NCBI GenBank assembly: GCA_950106755.1
Contig: OX467089.1
Span: 6,512,501-6,576,500 of the forward strand
DNA: 64,000 nt
DNA from: Climacium dendroides
Taxonomy: Eukaryota > Streptophyta > Bryopsida > Hypnales > Climaciaceae
Direction: 5' to 3'
Shown here: positions 11,612 to 25,196 of the stretch, one piece after another
How the letters are laid out: each line of letters begins with the position of its first letter
Numbering within the stretch: the first letter of the stretch is position 1
The notes under the pieces: generated by a model
What the model was told of the DNA's origin: nothing
Databases searched by the model: none
Seen by the model: only the letters and a program-made list of their open reading frames with translations
Made by a program: the position numbers and the translations under genes

Positions 11612-14600
11612 ACCTTTTTCCACTAAGTTGCATTAGTAATCTTGTGATTCCTCTAAATTTTGGTTTTAGGGACCAAGTTATGTGACAATTTCAATGATAT
11701 GGAGTCAATTTCACTTTGAAAATTCATAGAAAGTACATGTTACATCCAAAAATTCTAATTATTTTATTAGGAAAGGTGCCTCCACTTAAGATAAAAACAC
11801 CCAAACCCGCACCTGTTCCTATTCTTTGTTCCTAGACTCACCCAATTATGCCCCTAGACTTTGATGAGTGTGTCCTCCACATGCTTAACATATATTTGGC
11901 CAACACATTCTATATTTGACTATGATTTGCTGACAATTGATTTTTGTAGGGTTCAATTTTGGGGACATCTATGGGACAATTTCAGCGGTCTAGGCAGCCA
12001 ACACTTTGAAAAATCCTAAAAATTACATTCAATGTCTGAAAAATCTATCTTTTTTTAATATTCATGATTTTCACTTGCATATACTAAAAAAATTATTTTT
12101 AGAAAAATATGCCTCCACTAAATTGCTTAAAGTAACAGTTTTTGGTGTTTCTACCTTATGCTGAATTGATTATTTTACTGGACTCATAATATAATGAGTC
12201 ATTATTAGGAGACTATTCCATGATTGATAATCCAATAATCCATGTAGACTTTTAAGAGCACTTTTGGAGATTTGGTGAATATAAATGATTTTAAGCTTAA
12301 ATATTTGGAGTAGAATATTTTTAAGTAATTCTTAGTCTTTTATTCAATAAAAAAAATAAAGAATTTGTAAACAAATTTCTTACTACAAAATTCTACGAAG
12401 AAGTTTTCATTCCACTTACTAAAGAATTTTGAAAAAATAGGTTGTTGAATTATTCTTTTTAAATTAATTTAAAAAATTAATTAATGATTAGTAAAAATAA
12501 TTAATTTTTTAAATTATTTAGTTTACTATATAAAATCAATTATTAGTAAAAAAAAATAGTAAAAATTAATTAAATTTTTTTTTGTATTAAATTATTTTTA
12601 CAAGTGTGTTATTTGTATGTAATATGTCTAAATCTTTATCTTAAACTAATTCTTCAATTAGTTTATGGCAATTTTTTAAAAGTGTGAAAACTTAAGAGAA
12701 CCATTGTGAAGTGGAAATTTGAGCATAAATTGCATATGACACTTTCAAATTAGATCAACATTGCATCTTTCCAACATGTCTAAGAAGTTGCAAAATAACC
12801 ACGTGTTCTATATGTACAATGCCATCTTTGAATGTGATAAAGTTTAAATACTAAAATGACCTACAAATGAAACTTTAGATGTTAGTTGTTAAATTCTCAA
12901 TCTAACAATCTATATCTTGTGATAATTTGGTACATATTTTGTATCCCAAGTATAAAATACATGATCATATATATAGTCCTCATGAAACCTTTAAAGATTA
13001 AGTGCTGATGACTATATATGAAGGTGCTTCATATCATTATTTAGCTACTCTAGACTTGAAGAATCAAAATATCTTAGTATTGACAAGTACTACAAATTCA
13101 ATCTAAAGATGAAAATGTATAAAGAAACCTAAAATTTTATAAACAAAATTAAGATACCGTACATTATAAGATTACAAAATATTTCTAAAATCTACTATTG
13201 GGTTTCCATTTAATTCTTCATAAGGCAAACTTCCATGCATCAAGAATCTATCAAACTTTGCATAAGTAGACCTCCAAAAATTGAAATTGTATAAAGACAT
13301 GTGCAATGGTTGCAAAGGGAGAATTAGAATTGTTGGTTGATAAAATTCTCAAAGGAGGCTCTTGAAATGTGAAAGATTCTAGTGTTGATATTTTACACAT
13401 CTAGGAACAATATTTTGAAAATTCATAATTTAATCATGTAGTGTAATTCATGTAGTGTAGTGTAATTCAAACCAAATAATGCATACTAAAGTATCTTGGA
13501 ATCTCCTTTTGGTTCACAATAATATCTATTAGAGATTGTTTTTGTTAAATAATAATAACTATTTTCATCTATGATTGATGAAAATTATTGCTAAATGCAC
13601 CTCTACCTTTAGTTAGCTTTGTGAGCAATTCTATATGATTTATTAATATGGTTAAATCTTGGGAACTTTGAAGGCACATAAGAAAGTTACATGCTACTAA
13701 ACCCTAGAGGAAAATTGTCCCTTATATATACAATTGGAAATTTAAACCAATCTCTTAAATTTTTTATACTAAATGTAAATATGTTCTTAATCTTTGAAAA
13801 CAAATTTATTTTGTTTATCAAGTATTCAAATCAAAGGTCTTCTAGATAATTTGAGAGATAGTTAATACTATAGGATTTACTACAAGGGGGACTATCCACA
13901 AGCGATTCCCATGCATCTTTGTATTTGTTTTGAAGTTCTTTTCTCAATTTATAACTATAATCATCCTAAAAAATATTGAGTGTATTATTCATATACTTTT
14001 AAAACATGCCAACATGAATTAATGAATTAAAAAATTTCAACAAAATTTGGACATATTATGGTAATAAACATAAACCAATTTTCAAAATTATTAATTAGAC
14101 ATAGACCGAATTTTAATTTAATCACATTTCCTAGGTAAAAATCAACATTTTCTTTAAATAAAAGTTACAAGATGGGGCATTGAGATTTTTTAACTGATAG
14201 AAAAAATTCATAATTTTTAAAATCTTATTGATTGAAATATAAATATATAAATGTAGCTTTCTCAGTCTACAATCTCATGCAAATCATAAAAAAATAAACA
14301 TATTAGTATTTCATTCACTATTCAATATTTTCACAAACTTGTAGATTTTTTTGAAGTGAATTCAAAAAATATATAAATATATAAGATCATAATATTTTAT
14401 TAAAAATAAATAAAAATTATCAATGTTTTGTCCATAAACTAAGTACAAAGAAAAAGAGATATTACCCATAGTTGAAATACCATAATGTGGATCCACTAAT
14501 CTAGAGTAAAAATAATTTGGTGCACATGTTATATGCAAATGGAATCGAGCTCTACCATTTCAACTTAGTGCCTTGACACCCTCTTTTCTTGTTCCACCCC

Positions 14601-16539
14601 TTAGTGACACTTACTTCCTCCAAACTCTCCAATGTGCTCTTTAAGGCACTTTACTTCTAGTGACACCAAGGATCACAATCTTCTAACATTGCTCATGCCA
14701 TCTATCAACAAAATTAAATTCCAACACTAGTCACAAGCTCCCTATTTTCCTATAACTCCCATCACTTAAACTCCTACTAAATATAAGGCATGTCAATTAA
14801 TGACTTTCATTGATAGAACAAAACTTCCATTGATGACCAAGCACTCAGTGGTGGCACTAGTGCTAACCACCCTTGAATGGTACCCAAATTCCCACTAGGC
14901 CTAAACAACCTCGCTTTGGGACTCCTCTTGGGATTCATTAATTAGGATTCAATGTCATAGTTTAGTATAGAGCATCTAACCAATATCAAAGAGTGTCCAA
15001 AAATACTCGACCATGTCATTAAAGCAACAGTGTGGCTCCGTCACCACCCCATTGCTTATAGCCACTTCAACTCATAATAACACCATTTGAGAGGGAGGAG
15101 AAAGACCACCCCTCCTTGTAGTACTTTCAATATGATTTGACAGACCCTCACTCCTATATGTCATCAGGACATCTAAAACACTATTCTCCTTCAAAAAGTA
15201 TCTATTTCCTATGCCTTAGTCTCAAAACTAAGTTGTCACTATAAGAAACCCATGTGTTTTTCATGCAATTTTGAGAGACATCTATTTGTTCTTATGTTAA
15301 TAATAATGTCAAACGTAACATCAAGATGTTACGATTGAAGTTATTGTTAACATAAAAACATGATAAATGCCTAAGGGCCTTCAAATTGAATAATTCTTAG
15401 TTCCATATTCCAAATTCTATGTGCAAGCCCATTATTGTGATCTATTCTTTTTGTAGATTACCCAGGAGATCACTTTGGACTATTTACTTTCTCAAATGGA
15501 ACAAACATTGAGTAGGTTATGGTTTTCCAAATGTTTGAGTTCCCCAAGAGATATTGTATAGTAGTTTAATCTTCATGCATTTAAATAAACCATTCAAATA
15601 TCCCTCATTAGAGAAACTTAATAATTTTTGACTTTGTCTTTTCCAAAAATTCATAAAATGATACAAACTCTACTTTTTAGTTTGTCCTTAAAATTGTGGA
15701 CATGGGATTTTCTTAAGTAAAATTTAGATCAAAAGCAATACAAAGTTTTTTGAAATAATGTTTGATGATATATTCTTCTTTTTTTAGTGGATGGTGTAGC
15801 TAAAATGAAAAAATTCTTGAGACAATATCACTTTTTATTGAATAAATGTACATCCTTTCAAACCAACATTTTTTGCAATACTAGACTATTTTCCATGGCC
15901 AATGTTTGACATCCAATTTTGGTAGGGTTGCAAAGGTTACCAATCGCTCACCTTAAAAAAAGAAACTATACTTTTTAGATGCATAGATTAAATTTTTGAA
16001 CATCCATATCTAACATATTTCATAACATTTTAAGCCCTTAATCCCTAATTGCTTGAATGAATGATCATATAGGGTTGATTCAAATTTTCAATTTGTTTGT
16101 GTGTGTGTAGTTAAACTCCTTTGACCATTCTAAAACTTTTTATGAACAATATTGAAGGCTAACTATTTTAATATATATAATAATTGATATAATTTTATTT
16201 TGACCTTTCATTTTATAAAAGCAAAATAATTTGATTTTTCCATCAAAATATTAAAAAGACAATGAAAATAGAAAATACAATCGCCATTGCTACTTATACT
16301 TATTGTAAAAATTTCAAATAATTTGGATTTTTTTCAATTTTACTTATTTGTTTTCAAATTTTGCAACAAAAATGATAAAAAATTATAATTTTTGAAGAAA
16401 AAAATTGAAATTTCTCATAGTGGTATACAATTTATAGTTTCAAATAATAAAAAATATAGAATTGATATTTGAAAACAATCTAATAGGCTACATTTAGTCC
16501 AAACATGATGTTTGACCAATTGGGAATGGATCTCATCCT
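11612..16539. other. gene-free AT-rich interval of 4.9 kb
   Basis: I see no gene, RNA gene or intact element in it. It is very AT-rich, with poly-A/T tracts around 12420-12600 and 14330-14420. A somewhat less AT-rich patch at about 14550-15180 has many short open frames but no recognisable protein. Confidence 0.45.
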
Positions 16540-17261
16540 TTAACCTCTAAAGGACTATTGTGTTTAGAGGCCCATAACCACTTCAAGATACTTGTTTCCA
16601 AAGCAAGATCAAAATCTTCATCAATATTTATTTTTTAACAAAACCAACCATATGATCTTTTGGTTAACCTATTCAAGTAAATTTTCCCAAAGTTTAGAGT
16701 GAATACCCCCATTGATTGCAAATTCAGTGTGCCTAAACTTCAAAATGTGGGCTTTCTAGACCTTTTAAAAGGTGAAGTTTTGTCTTTCAACATTTAAAAC
16801 AAACAAACAAGTATGTCCTATTACTTGTGCATTTTAGTCAATAAGTTGGAAAGTAGATTGAAAATATATATTAGAGCCAAAGACATTAAGACAACTTCAT
16901 ATGTTTTTTTCTATCTTTATTGCCCGCAAAATAAAACTCCTTGTAACATTCACCTCATTATTTGGAATTCAATGGTTCAATTTTTTTGAGTAGGTACAAA
17001 TCTATATAATTCCAAAAAATTAGTTAATATATTTTTAGAATATATTTTTTGTTGCCTAGTTTGACATTGAAATTAAAAAAAACTCTTTTAACTTTTGCAA
17101 TATTTATTGGAATGATATGAAACAAAATTTCACATGTAGATTATGATGAGAAGCATCCATCCTGAAAAATTCAAGCAAAAATTCCAAATTATGAAGTCAA
17201 TTGAGCTTACCTAAGTTTTCAAAAAGCCCAAAGCGGGCTCCTTGGGTCCTTTAGGGGTTAA
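16540..17261 (-). mobile_element. TTAA-type TIR element (family 3), 722 bp
   Basis: The ends are TTAACCTCTAAAGGACTATT on the left and, reverse-complemented, TTAACCCCTAAAGGACCCAA on the right. TTAA occurs at both outer borders. The right part is the reverse complement of the smaller copy at 10990-11309. Repeat A begins inside this element, so repeat B carries only its right-hand part (37157 to about 37875). Confidence 0.65.
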
Positions 17262-17796
17262 GGGTTCAATGACATTTCCAAACCCTCAGGCATTTCTACA
17301 GTGGAATAGCCAAAATAGTTGATGCAATAGTCCATGGTTCGACTTGAGTAAGTGGACTTGTTGTATTTTCGTACTTGCACAAGGGTCAAATACGTTGCAT
17401 TGGTGCAACACCAATCAAGTTTTCTTGGTTTGCACAAGGATCAAATACGTTGCATTGGTACAACACCAATCAAGTTTTTTGGTTTGCACAAGGAAGATTG
17501 TTTGATCCCAAAGGTTGAATGGCATGTGGATCCTGGAGACATTGCCCCTTGGTCGTCGGTAGCATTGACTGACAATATGTCTAGGATTTTAGCTCCATCT
17601 TGCACGAGCGAGAACTCCCTTTGGTTCTATTTATGAGGTTGTTGACCTTCAATTACTCACGCCCATATTCTGAAATTTCATGTAAGATTCTCTGGGCTGC
17701 CTGCCAAGATGGCTGAAATTGTCCTTTCAAGGATTACTATATACATCCCCCCCATTTATATATCTAGCCAAGCATAAAATAAAAACTTGATATATA
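16734..17796 (+). repeat. direct repeat A, paired with repeat B at 37157-38410
   Basis: The sequence from TAAACTTCAAAATGTGGGCT to AACTTGATATATA recurs at 37157-38410 in the same orientation. Over the roughly 350 bp beginning near 17281 I count about 12 differences, or about 96-97% identity. Repeat B has about 210 bp extra near 37283-37500, where A may be deleted. An inner pair of about 51 bp direct repeats surrounds AATACGTTGCATTGGT. Both copies keep a 94-codon open frame (17352-17636 and 37963-38247) that I do not recognise. Confidence 0.8.
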
Positions 17797-18227
17797 AACG
17801 GAATGAGGCGCTTGGGAGATGGCTGTTGTGTGGCTCTACTAAGCGCAGATCAAAGATCCATTACATCTAAGCAAACTTTAGCACTCAATAATCTCCTGTG
17901 TGCAGTTGTTAAGATCTATGTATTTCCATAGAACGCACGTTAGGTGTAGATTTGTGGCCGGGAGATCGTGGAGTTAGGTAGTTATTGTCGAAAGTTTATT
18001 AGGGTTAGGTACTTTGCAATAGTTGTTAGCATTTTGATCAAGATCTGCACTATGGTGTCATACACTGACAAGCTGTGAGTGGAGCATGCCCCAACCACCC
18101 CATCGGCGTCTGAAGATGCACAAGTTAGAGTGGCAGCTGCGCGGGAGGAAGCCAAGGTGGAGCCAGAACTCATCACTGTAGTGGAGCCAGAACTCATCTT
18201 CTTAACAACAAGATTCTCAAGGTACAC

Positions 18228-20342
18228 GTGAATCAAGATCTTGTTAAAAGAGACACAAAATATTTGTTGAAACATGCAATAGTGGTATATTTTGTGGGCG
18301 ATAGACCATCACAGGAAGCCACTGCACTGTGGATTCGAAGTTTGCAAGTTGTGGTAGGTGATTGGGTCGGGATCGGCAGGGACCTTGGTCGCGGTTTTTT
18401 CCAAGTCCTCAATTAGTAGCAATCTATGACACAGAAGCTCCTAATGCTAACGCCCCATCGATCTAGATTTGGCACTTGCATCCTACAAACATGGACGCCA
18501 AGATTTGATGCCAATAAACCTTCTGGTTTACGTGTACCAACTTAGGTCACTCTTTAGAACGTTCCCGGTGAATTTCTCAATGTAGCACCTGAGATCGCCA
18601 GCGGTCTGGGAGTGGTGCTTGGTGTCGACAAGCGCAATCAGTCATCGCTAGATCAACGTTTATGTATCGGGTTGGCTTCAGGATCGGGATGGCAGATGAA
18701 GATAGCCGTGTGAAATGATTTCACGGGCGAAGATGCGGTCATTACAGTTGACTACGAGAACCTCCCAATTCGATGCAGGATCTGTCTATCTACAGAGCAT
18801 TTAGCTCGTGACTGCCCAGGTCGATACCCCAAGGTACAAGAAGCTGAGGCCAACACAGATGTTGGCACAAGCTAGGTGGGAGGACGTGTGGCTACGACTC
18901 AGGGAGATAGTCGGGGTCCAGCAGGGCTGGTCTCGTAGTAGAGAAGGCTAGAGGACGGTGGTTTGCCGGGACCTCCAAGGCTAGAATCCGGGCAACAGTC
19001 GGAATACCTCCTGGTTCAACTCGACAGGGCCACATGTAAAGTTAGGCCGGGCCAACTACAAGGGATGGTCAACCCACAGTTCGAAGTTGGTGGCTCGTAG
19101 GACAGCGGGCAGGGTGGCGGGACATCAGCAGGGTCCAGAGTTGCTCCATTCAATTTGGCCAAGAATTCACTAGACATAGTAGCTAATGACTCCTAATCAC
19201 GTCAAATCCCAGAGTACAAATGGAACAACTAGGAAAAAGTCTATCGTGGTCCCAAGAATCAGGGTCCCAAATACCTTCGAGGGGAAGAAAATCAAAATTT
19301 GGTAGGAACGAGTCGTCCGCCAGCACCACCATTGATGACATTTCATTCTAGGGCTCCAAAATCAGCTGGCCAATTGTCAGGGCCCTGTCCAACCTCATCG
19401 ACATCCAAGAAGAAAAAATCAACCTCTGGTAGGCATCCAACAAGCGAAATTACCAGCAAGATGAAGCAACAGCACCATCAGGACTCCTTGCAATCCACTG
19501 ATAGCCACGGAAGTCAGGACAATGGTGGAAGAGGGGTGCTGCCCAAGATCGGTGACACGGAGCTGCCACACGCAGAGAACCCAAGGAAGATTGGGAAGAT
19601 CGGGAGTATCGGAGCTGGGGCCGTCGCAGAAGCCACGATGCAACACATTGAAGGTCCAGAAGGAGGTTCGTCAAACAAGCTGGGTTTTACAGAGATCAAC
19701 CACGAGATTGAAGCTGTTGCAACTGGTCAAGGGCAGCAAGGTGACTTAGTAAGAATAATGAAGGAAGCTAGTAATGCAATTGAAGGACCAGGGACAAACA
19801 ACATCGGACAGGCCTATGTTGACGGCGACCTAGTGATGGAGATGATGGGAGTGCCAGCACATCCCCGCCCCATTCTTGACCTCAATGGTTCAGCGCCTGG
19901 CCCTTTAGATAATGGCAGTCTTGGTGGCACTTCCATTGCAGGGCCTAGCAAAATCCGTATTGGACCAGGCGGTGAGGATCAGGGTCACCCATCCTCCAAT
20001 GTCTCTACACCACATACTCCATCATGGCTATATGGTTCATTGGAAAGTCTCCCACCAAGCATGCATGCCGAATTAGCAGAATGGTATAGATCCAAATGTG
20101 AGTTGCTTACTATTGGCGGGTTTATTACACCACCTTCCAAAAGACTCACGAAAAAGCAGCTGCAGAGGAGGACAAATATTTCAGAATCTGCCAGACGCCA
20201 CCGGAATTCCAAACTCTATACGAAAAGGACCATCTCAGGCGGATTAGAGGACGGGGATCAAGCTACAGCGCAATGTGATTTGGATAGAGAAGCCACAAGG
20301 GGCCCACTTTTATTCCATCCCAACCCAAGTCCTTTGCCATGA
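18228..20342 (+). pseudogene. LINE ORF1, gag-like (DUF4283 plus CCHC knuckle), broken
   Basis: ORF1 proteins bind the LINE RNA and accompany it to the nucleus. The 5' half (about 18228-18850) reads as a DUF4283-like stretch with several stops and frame changes, ending in a CCHC knuckle (C-x2-C-x4-H-x4-C, CRICLSTEHLARDC, about 18778-18819). The 3' half is open from 19299 to 20342 in the same frame as 18228. It is rich in Gly, Ser and Pro and is low-complexity, as expected of the ORF1 tail. The last codons overlap the ORF2 start by four bases (ATGA at 20339-20342), which suggests coupled translation. The minus-strand open frames within 19419-19699 are shadows of this region. Confidence 0.7.
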
Positions 20343-20974
20343 AAGTTAAAATTATGTCTCAAAACCTTCAGGGCGCCAATTGCCCTTCGAAGGTTGAATT
20401 AGTAAAGAATTATTATTGGTCATTGAAGTCCAGCTTGGAGGTGCTTTGTTTTCAAGAGCATAGACTTAGAGGGGAAAAACTATTAGCTTTGGACCAATCA
20501 ATTTGGTCCAGAGCTAAGTTCTTTTGTATAGAAGCAGCTCCTAGATATGGTCATGCTTTGGGGGATAGTGGAGCTGGGAAGGGAGGCGTTTGCATGTGGA
20601 TATCCTCGACTATTCAACATTTGGTGTCAACTTCAGGCTCTTCTCGGTGCGAGAGGGCCCATTGGGTGAGATTGGAAGGCATCATGGGAGGCGATATTTC
20701 TATTCTCAACGTTTATGCATCTACATCGTCAAGTGAGCATATAGAGCTCTGGTCAGAACTCTTAATCACATTGGCAAAAGATTGTAAATGGATTCTATGC
20801 GGTGATTGGAACTTTGTGGAAAACCGGGTGGATAAGTCCAATCTATGTGGTAAACTACTCTCTAATGCAGATAGACATGTTTTTGGTTTACTCATAGAAG
20901 CTTTGAATGTTGAAGAGAAGTTTCCTTGTTCTAACACTATTAAATATACTTGGGACAACCGTCGCCATGATGGT
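20339..20974 (+). pseudogene. LINE ORF2, 5' part: AP-type endonuclease
   Basis: This is the N-terminus of LINE ORF2. The endonuclease nicks target DNA to prime reverse transcription. Visible motifs are SQNLQGA near the start, CFQEHRL with the metal-binding Glu, NVYAS, and CGDWNFV. The frame is open from the ATG at 20339 to the insertion point of the LTR element; the coding sequence resumes in register at 35323. The target-site copy here is ATGGT (20970-20974). Codons after 20974 belong to the LTR of the inserted element, so the open frame to 21004 is chimeric. Confidence 0.8.
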
Positions 20975-22112
20975 TGTAGATGGCCAAGTTGGATTATAAA
21001 GTGAGGGATTTTTTTTGCATTTACTAGTGTATTTTGGGTTTTTTTGTGTGATTTCAAGTCAGTTTTTAGTCCTATTTGGGTCATTTTGTCCAACTGGTTA
21101 TGTTAATTTGAGCTTGTTTTGTGCTTACCGAGTTGATTTGTTTTAAATTTAAGCCAGGTTGAGTTCCTTGTGTCAATCTGAGTTGGCTTTCCTTGTGAGG
21201 TAAATTTTTCCTTTGGGAATATTAAGTTGTGTTTGTGGTGCTGATTGAATTTGTTTTGGATTATAGATTCCGAGTTGGATGGGTTTGGTGCAGTCCAGTT
21301 GAGTTAGTCAGAAGGTTATTCCAAGTTGGATCAATTTGTTGTCTGGTTGCAGTTTCCAATTTGGATGTCTAATCAAGGGTCCAAGTAAGCAATGTGACAC
21401 TTAATTCGTCCTAGTTGGAATTTCAGTTGATTTGGGAAGTTCAACCGAGTTGGTTGAGGTAGTTGGTCTTCGTCTCTCTCGGCTCCTATTTGGTCTGATT
21501 TTTCTTTCATTTTCTTTTACCCATTGTCGAGCGAATTTCCAATGCGTGTCCCGTCCAGTTGTGTTGTGTATTTCGTTTTCTTGTGTGTGTTCTTGTGTCA
21601 AGTGTGATTCCCAGTTGGAAGTTGTGTCTGTCAATGTTGATCCAAGGTCGGATCGGTCTGAGTGTGTCTGTGTCCTAGTTGAAAGTATGTGTTGAAATTG
21701 AAGATTGTCATTAGATAGTGGAGAAAGAAAGGAATTGGATTTGAGATTAGCAAGTTAGAATTGCAAGATTCAAATGATGAAGGTAGTTGTATGCTATGAG
21801 AAGTAGAACAATGATTGAATTGTAAACGGTGATTTCATCACCAATTTGGAGTTATAAAAAAAAATAAAGAAATAAAGAAATAAAAATATTTTAAAATCAA
21901 TTTGATGTATGTGAATTTATTTTGTGATGTCGTTGTAGTCTCAATGATTGCTAAATTTCTAAATTGGATCTTGGTTTTCTATTTGAAAATTGAATTTCCT
22001 ATTTTAGAAATTAGTCCTATTAGCAAATTAATCCTACTTAACCATCTCCTTCGGAACGAACTTATTATATTAAATTGGATAATCTCCAATTTGGAATCAT
22101 CCTTCTTCTACA
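20975..22112 (+). repeat. 5' LTR (1138 bp)
   Basis: It starts TGTAGATGGCC and ends CTTCTACA, immediately before the primer-binding site. It shares with the 3' LTR the block around 21510 (TTACCCATTGTCGAGCGAAT), the segment ATTCCCAGTTGG near 21607 and the terminal region from about 22030. It lacks about 600 bp present in the 3' LTR and the remaining sequence aligns poorly in places. An internal deletion and long divergence are the simplest reading. Confidence 0.75.
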
Positions 22113-22114
22113 TT

Positions 22115-22132
22115 TGGCGCCGCTGCCGGGGA
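22115..22132 (+). promoter_or_regulatory. primer-binding site
   Basis: TGGCGCCGCTGCCGGGGA lies two bases after the 5' LTR. It matches, with one change, the TGGCGCCGTTGCCGGGGA site known in many plant gypsy elements, including Athila, and attributed there to the 3' end of tRNA-Asp. It would prime minus-strand DNA synthesis. Confidence 0.85.
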
Positions 22133-22202
22133 GGCAAAATAATAGGTTAATTTATCGTTTCCTTTTTCTTTCGTTAAGAAATTATAGATATGTTGCTCGG
22201 TA

Positions 22203-24050
22203 ATGAGCAGTTTATCTATAAATTCGGAAACTAGCAAAACTGCTAGAGACGAGAGAGCAAGAAAACGTGCCGCTGATAAAAATCGAAAATTTGAATCAAA
22301 TCTAAATGTAGAAAATGCCTCACCAAGTTGGAGGAGTTCTTACCAATTTGGGGAATTCTTCCGGTCAAGGCCGTTTGCTAGCCAAGTAGTAGAAAGTAAT
22401 AATTTAATAGAAGAAGAACAAGTAGAGGAGATAAACCAAATAGTATTAGAAAACCAACAAACTGTCGGAGTCCAGGAAGGAGTCCCTGATCCTAATGGGT
22501 TAATTGATCCAAGTTGCCTTCCTAATATTTCCTCACCGGAAGGCTCTCAAATAGGGCAAAGTGAGCAGGAATATTTAGAATACAAATTGGAGAATATTAA
22601 TAGTAATCAACCTAGGAATAATGTTTCACCATTAATAAATTCTCCATTAGGTTCTTTTCAAGGTAGGACCAGCCCTATAGAATTGACAAAAGAACAACCA
22701 AATTGGGTTGGAAGTCCCACTGGGAGTTCGGGAAGGAGAAAAGTGGAAATTACCATAGAACTACGTAATAAGGATGAATTAAAAACAATTGTTAGGAATT
22801 TAAATTTAGAAATTTTTTCGTATCCTTGTGAATCCTCCCAAGGGAGTGATTCATCCGAGTCTAGTGTTGAAAATCAATTTGGAGAGGAAATATTTACGTT
22901 GGAAGCAATGGCAACCCCTGCCCAAATTCCAGTTGTAATGCGGCCTGGTGACGAAGCAGACCGGCCGTATTCGTTAGTACCATTTCCAAATTTTTATGGC
23001 CGAATGGGAGATGAATCTGATAGCCACGTCCATCAATTTTTGACATGTTGTAATTCTAACAATGCAAGAACCAAGGCTCATTTTTTGAGCATCTTCCCTA
23101 GTACATTGCATAGTCAAGCCAATAACTGGTTCCAAAGACAACTAGTGGGGCATTTTACAACTTGGGCTCAATTACGAGACGCATTTTTAGCCCATTTCCA
23201 CCCCGAGGCTTATCAGGAAAAGCTATTCGAAAAATTAGCGGAATTGCACATGGCAAGTGGAGAGAGGATAGATAGTTATTATGGTAGATTAGAAGAAATA
23301 ATGTTGAGATTACCAAACCATGATTATCCTGATGCATATTTTTTGCGACAGTTTATAACCGGGTTGTATCCACCCAAGTTAAAAGCCTTCGTTAAAGAAA
23401 TTAGTCCAGTTGATTTACTTGCAGCTTACAATAGAGCCAAGTTGTGGGAGGAGGTACATTTGGGGGAAACGTATATAAACCCAAACGTAGTACAACCCAA
23501 TTATTTAGATCAAGTTGGAGTAAGAAGAGAGGATTTACCAACTAATAATTTTCCTACATATATTAATCCGAGTTATGTAAATATGGCACCTATGGTTCCA
23601 ACAAAAGTGGCTACATCTATTCCTATAGAAACAAATAGGGTCAACCAAGTTGGAATCTTTCCACAACAGGTTAAACCAATTGTTAAAGATTCCAATGCGG
23701 CATTAGAAGCTCAGATAGTTGAGATATCAAAACAATTAGGAAATTTGCAAGTAAATATGGCCAAATCGTCGGAAAAGAAGGATCAACCAAATAATGACCG
23801 CGCGCATATTTGGTGTACAAATTGTAGGGGACATGGGCATATGTTGCCTGATTGTCCATCCCCACCTAATCAATCCATAAAATGTCAATTTTGTAGTGGT
23901 AAGCATGAGACGGTGTCATGTAAAAACCTGCAGGCTAGTTTATTAAATCATGCTAATAATAAAAATAAAAATAGCCAAGTATATCAAGTAGATGCAAACC
24001 CAAATAATTTCCCCAATAATAATCAAAATTGGGGTAACAATTCAAATTGA

Positions 24051-24114
<64 letters not shown>

Positions 24115-25031
24115 GGCAACAAAGGCGGAATTTTAATCCCAATTACAATAGAGGCCAAAATTATAATCCAAATTCAAATTATGTCAACCCAAATTTTAGC
24201 CCTAATAATTTTAATAATGGGGGATTTACTAATAATCCTAATCAAGGGGTAGCTCAATTACCTACTAGTAATAACCAAGGTTGGGCACAAATGCCATTTG
24301 GTAATGTTAATCAAGGTCCACCAACTTATGGTGGACAAATGCCAACCTGGGGACAAAAGAAAGGAGTGATATGCTATCATTGCCGTCAACCAGGCCATTA
24401 CAAATCAGAGTGTCCTAATGCTAAAGCTAGTGAGCCTTATGTGCCTCTATGTGGGAATTGTGGCCAAAATGGCCATATAGCCATTGAATGCAATGGTCCA
24501 CGTAAAAACGAGTCTCAGGAGGGATATAGTAATAAACGTAGAGATAATAGTCCTAAATTAGTCTTGGTTGAGGAGAATAACTCATCTCAATCTAATCAAG
24601 ATCGTACATCTTACCTTGTCCAAATAGCGTATAAAAATCAATCTAAGGATTTGATAAAAGACAAAGTAGTACAGAAAGTCTCTACCAAGGGTCAAATTGT
24701 GAAGGAAAATCCTCAAGGGAATTTGAATGTTTTAAGAGATAAAGAAATTACTAGGAAAGAAGCCCAACATTTATTAAATTCAGAAAATGATAATGGATTA
24801 AATATTGGTTCCAATTTGGAGCCCCAGTTAGTAAAATTAAATGACCAACCAAATAGGAATAGTATACAAACTAACCGATTGAGGACGGGTGAAGTTAAGC
24901 CCAATGGTAGGTCTGTTCAATTTGGACCAGTCAGAATGATGACCACTCCAGTGGAAGATCCAAGTCGGGTAGTAGAGGGTGGCATCAATGCTGAATCCGA
25001 ATTAGCTGAACCAGTGGACCCGAGTGGCTAG
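22203..25031 (+). pseudogene. gag: gag of the gypsy element, one in-frame stop
   Basis: Gag forms the virus-like particle. The frame runs from the ATG at 22203 to TAG at 25029, about 942 codons, interrupted only by TGA at 24048, which probably replaced a TGG. A retrotransposon gag domain lies at about residues 255-370 (FPNFYGRMGD, NNWFQRQLVG, WAQLRDAFLAHFH). Two zinc knuckles precede the stop (CTNCRGHGHMLPDC, CQFCSGKHETVSC) and two more follow it (CYHCRQPGHYKSEC, CGNCGQNGHIAIEC). Between the pairs an AAT microsatellite encodes a long poly-Asn run. Two stops in the gag frame (25029 and 25083) separate it from protease, which continues in the same frame. Confidence 0.85.
24046..24113 (+). repeat. 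AAT microsatellite inside gag
   Basis: More than 20 AAT triplets follow the in-frame TGA. They stay in the gag frame and encode poly-Asn inside a wider Asn/Gln-rich linker (about 23940-24330) between two pairs of zinc knuckles. Confidence 0.9.
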
Positions 25032-25196
25032 GAGCCACTGATCATTCCACCGATTTGGGTTCAACCTGATATCTCTAAAGAATAGAGTAGCACCAAATTT
25101 GGAATAAATGGGAAATCAAATTACAGAGAACAAATTGGTAAAACAATTAAAATATATAATAAGAGAAGAAAAGAATTTAATAACCAAATTGGAATA

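Noticed and set aside
19419..19699. Overlapping minus-strand open frames of 61-75 codons
   Set aside because: They are antisense shadows of the LINE ORF1 tail and have no domain or start context.
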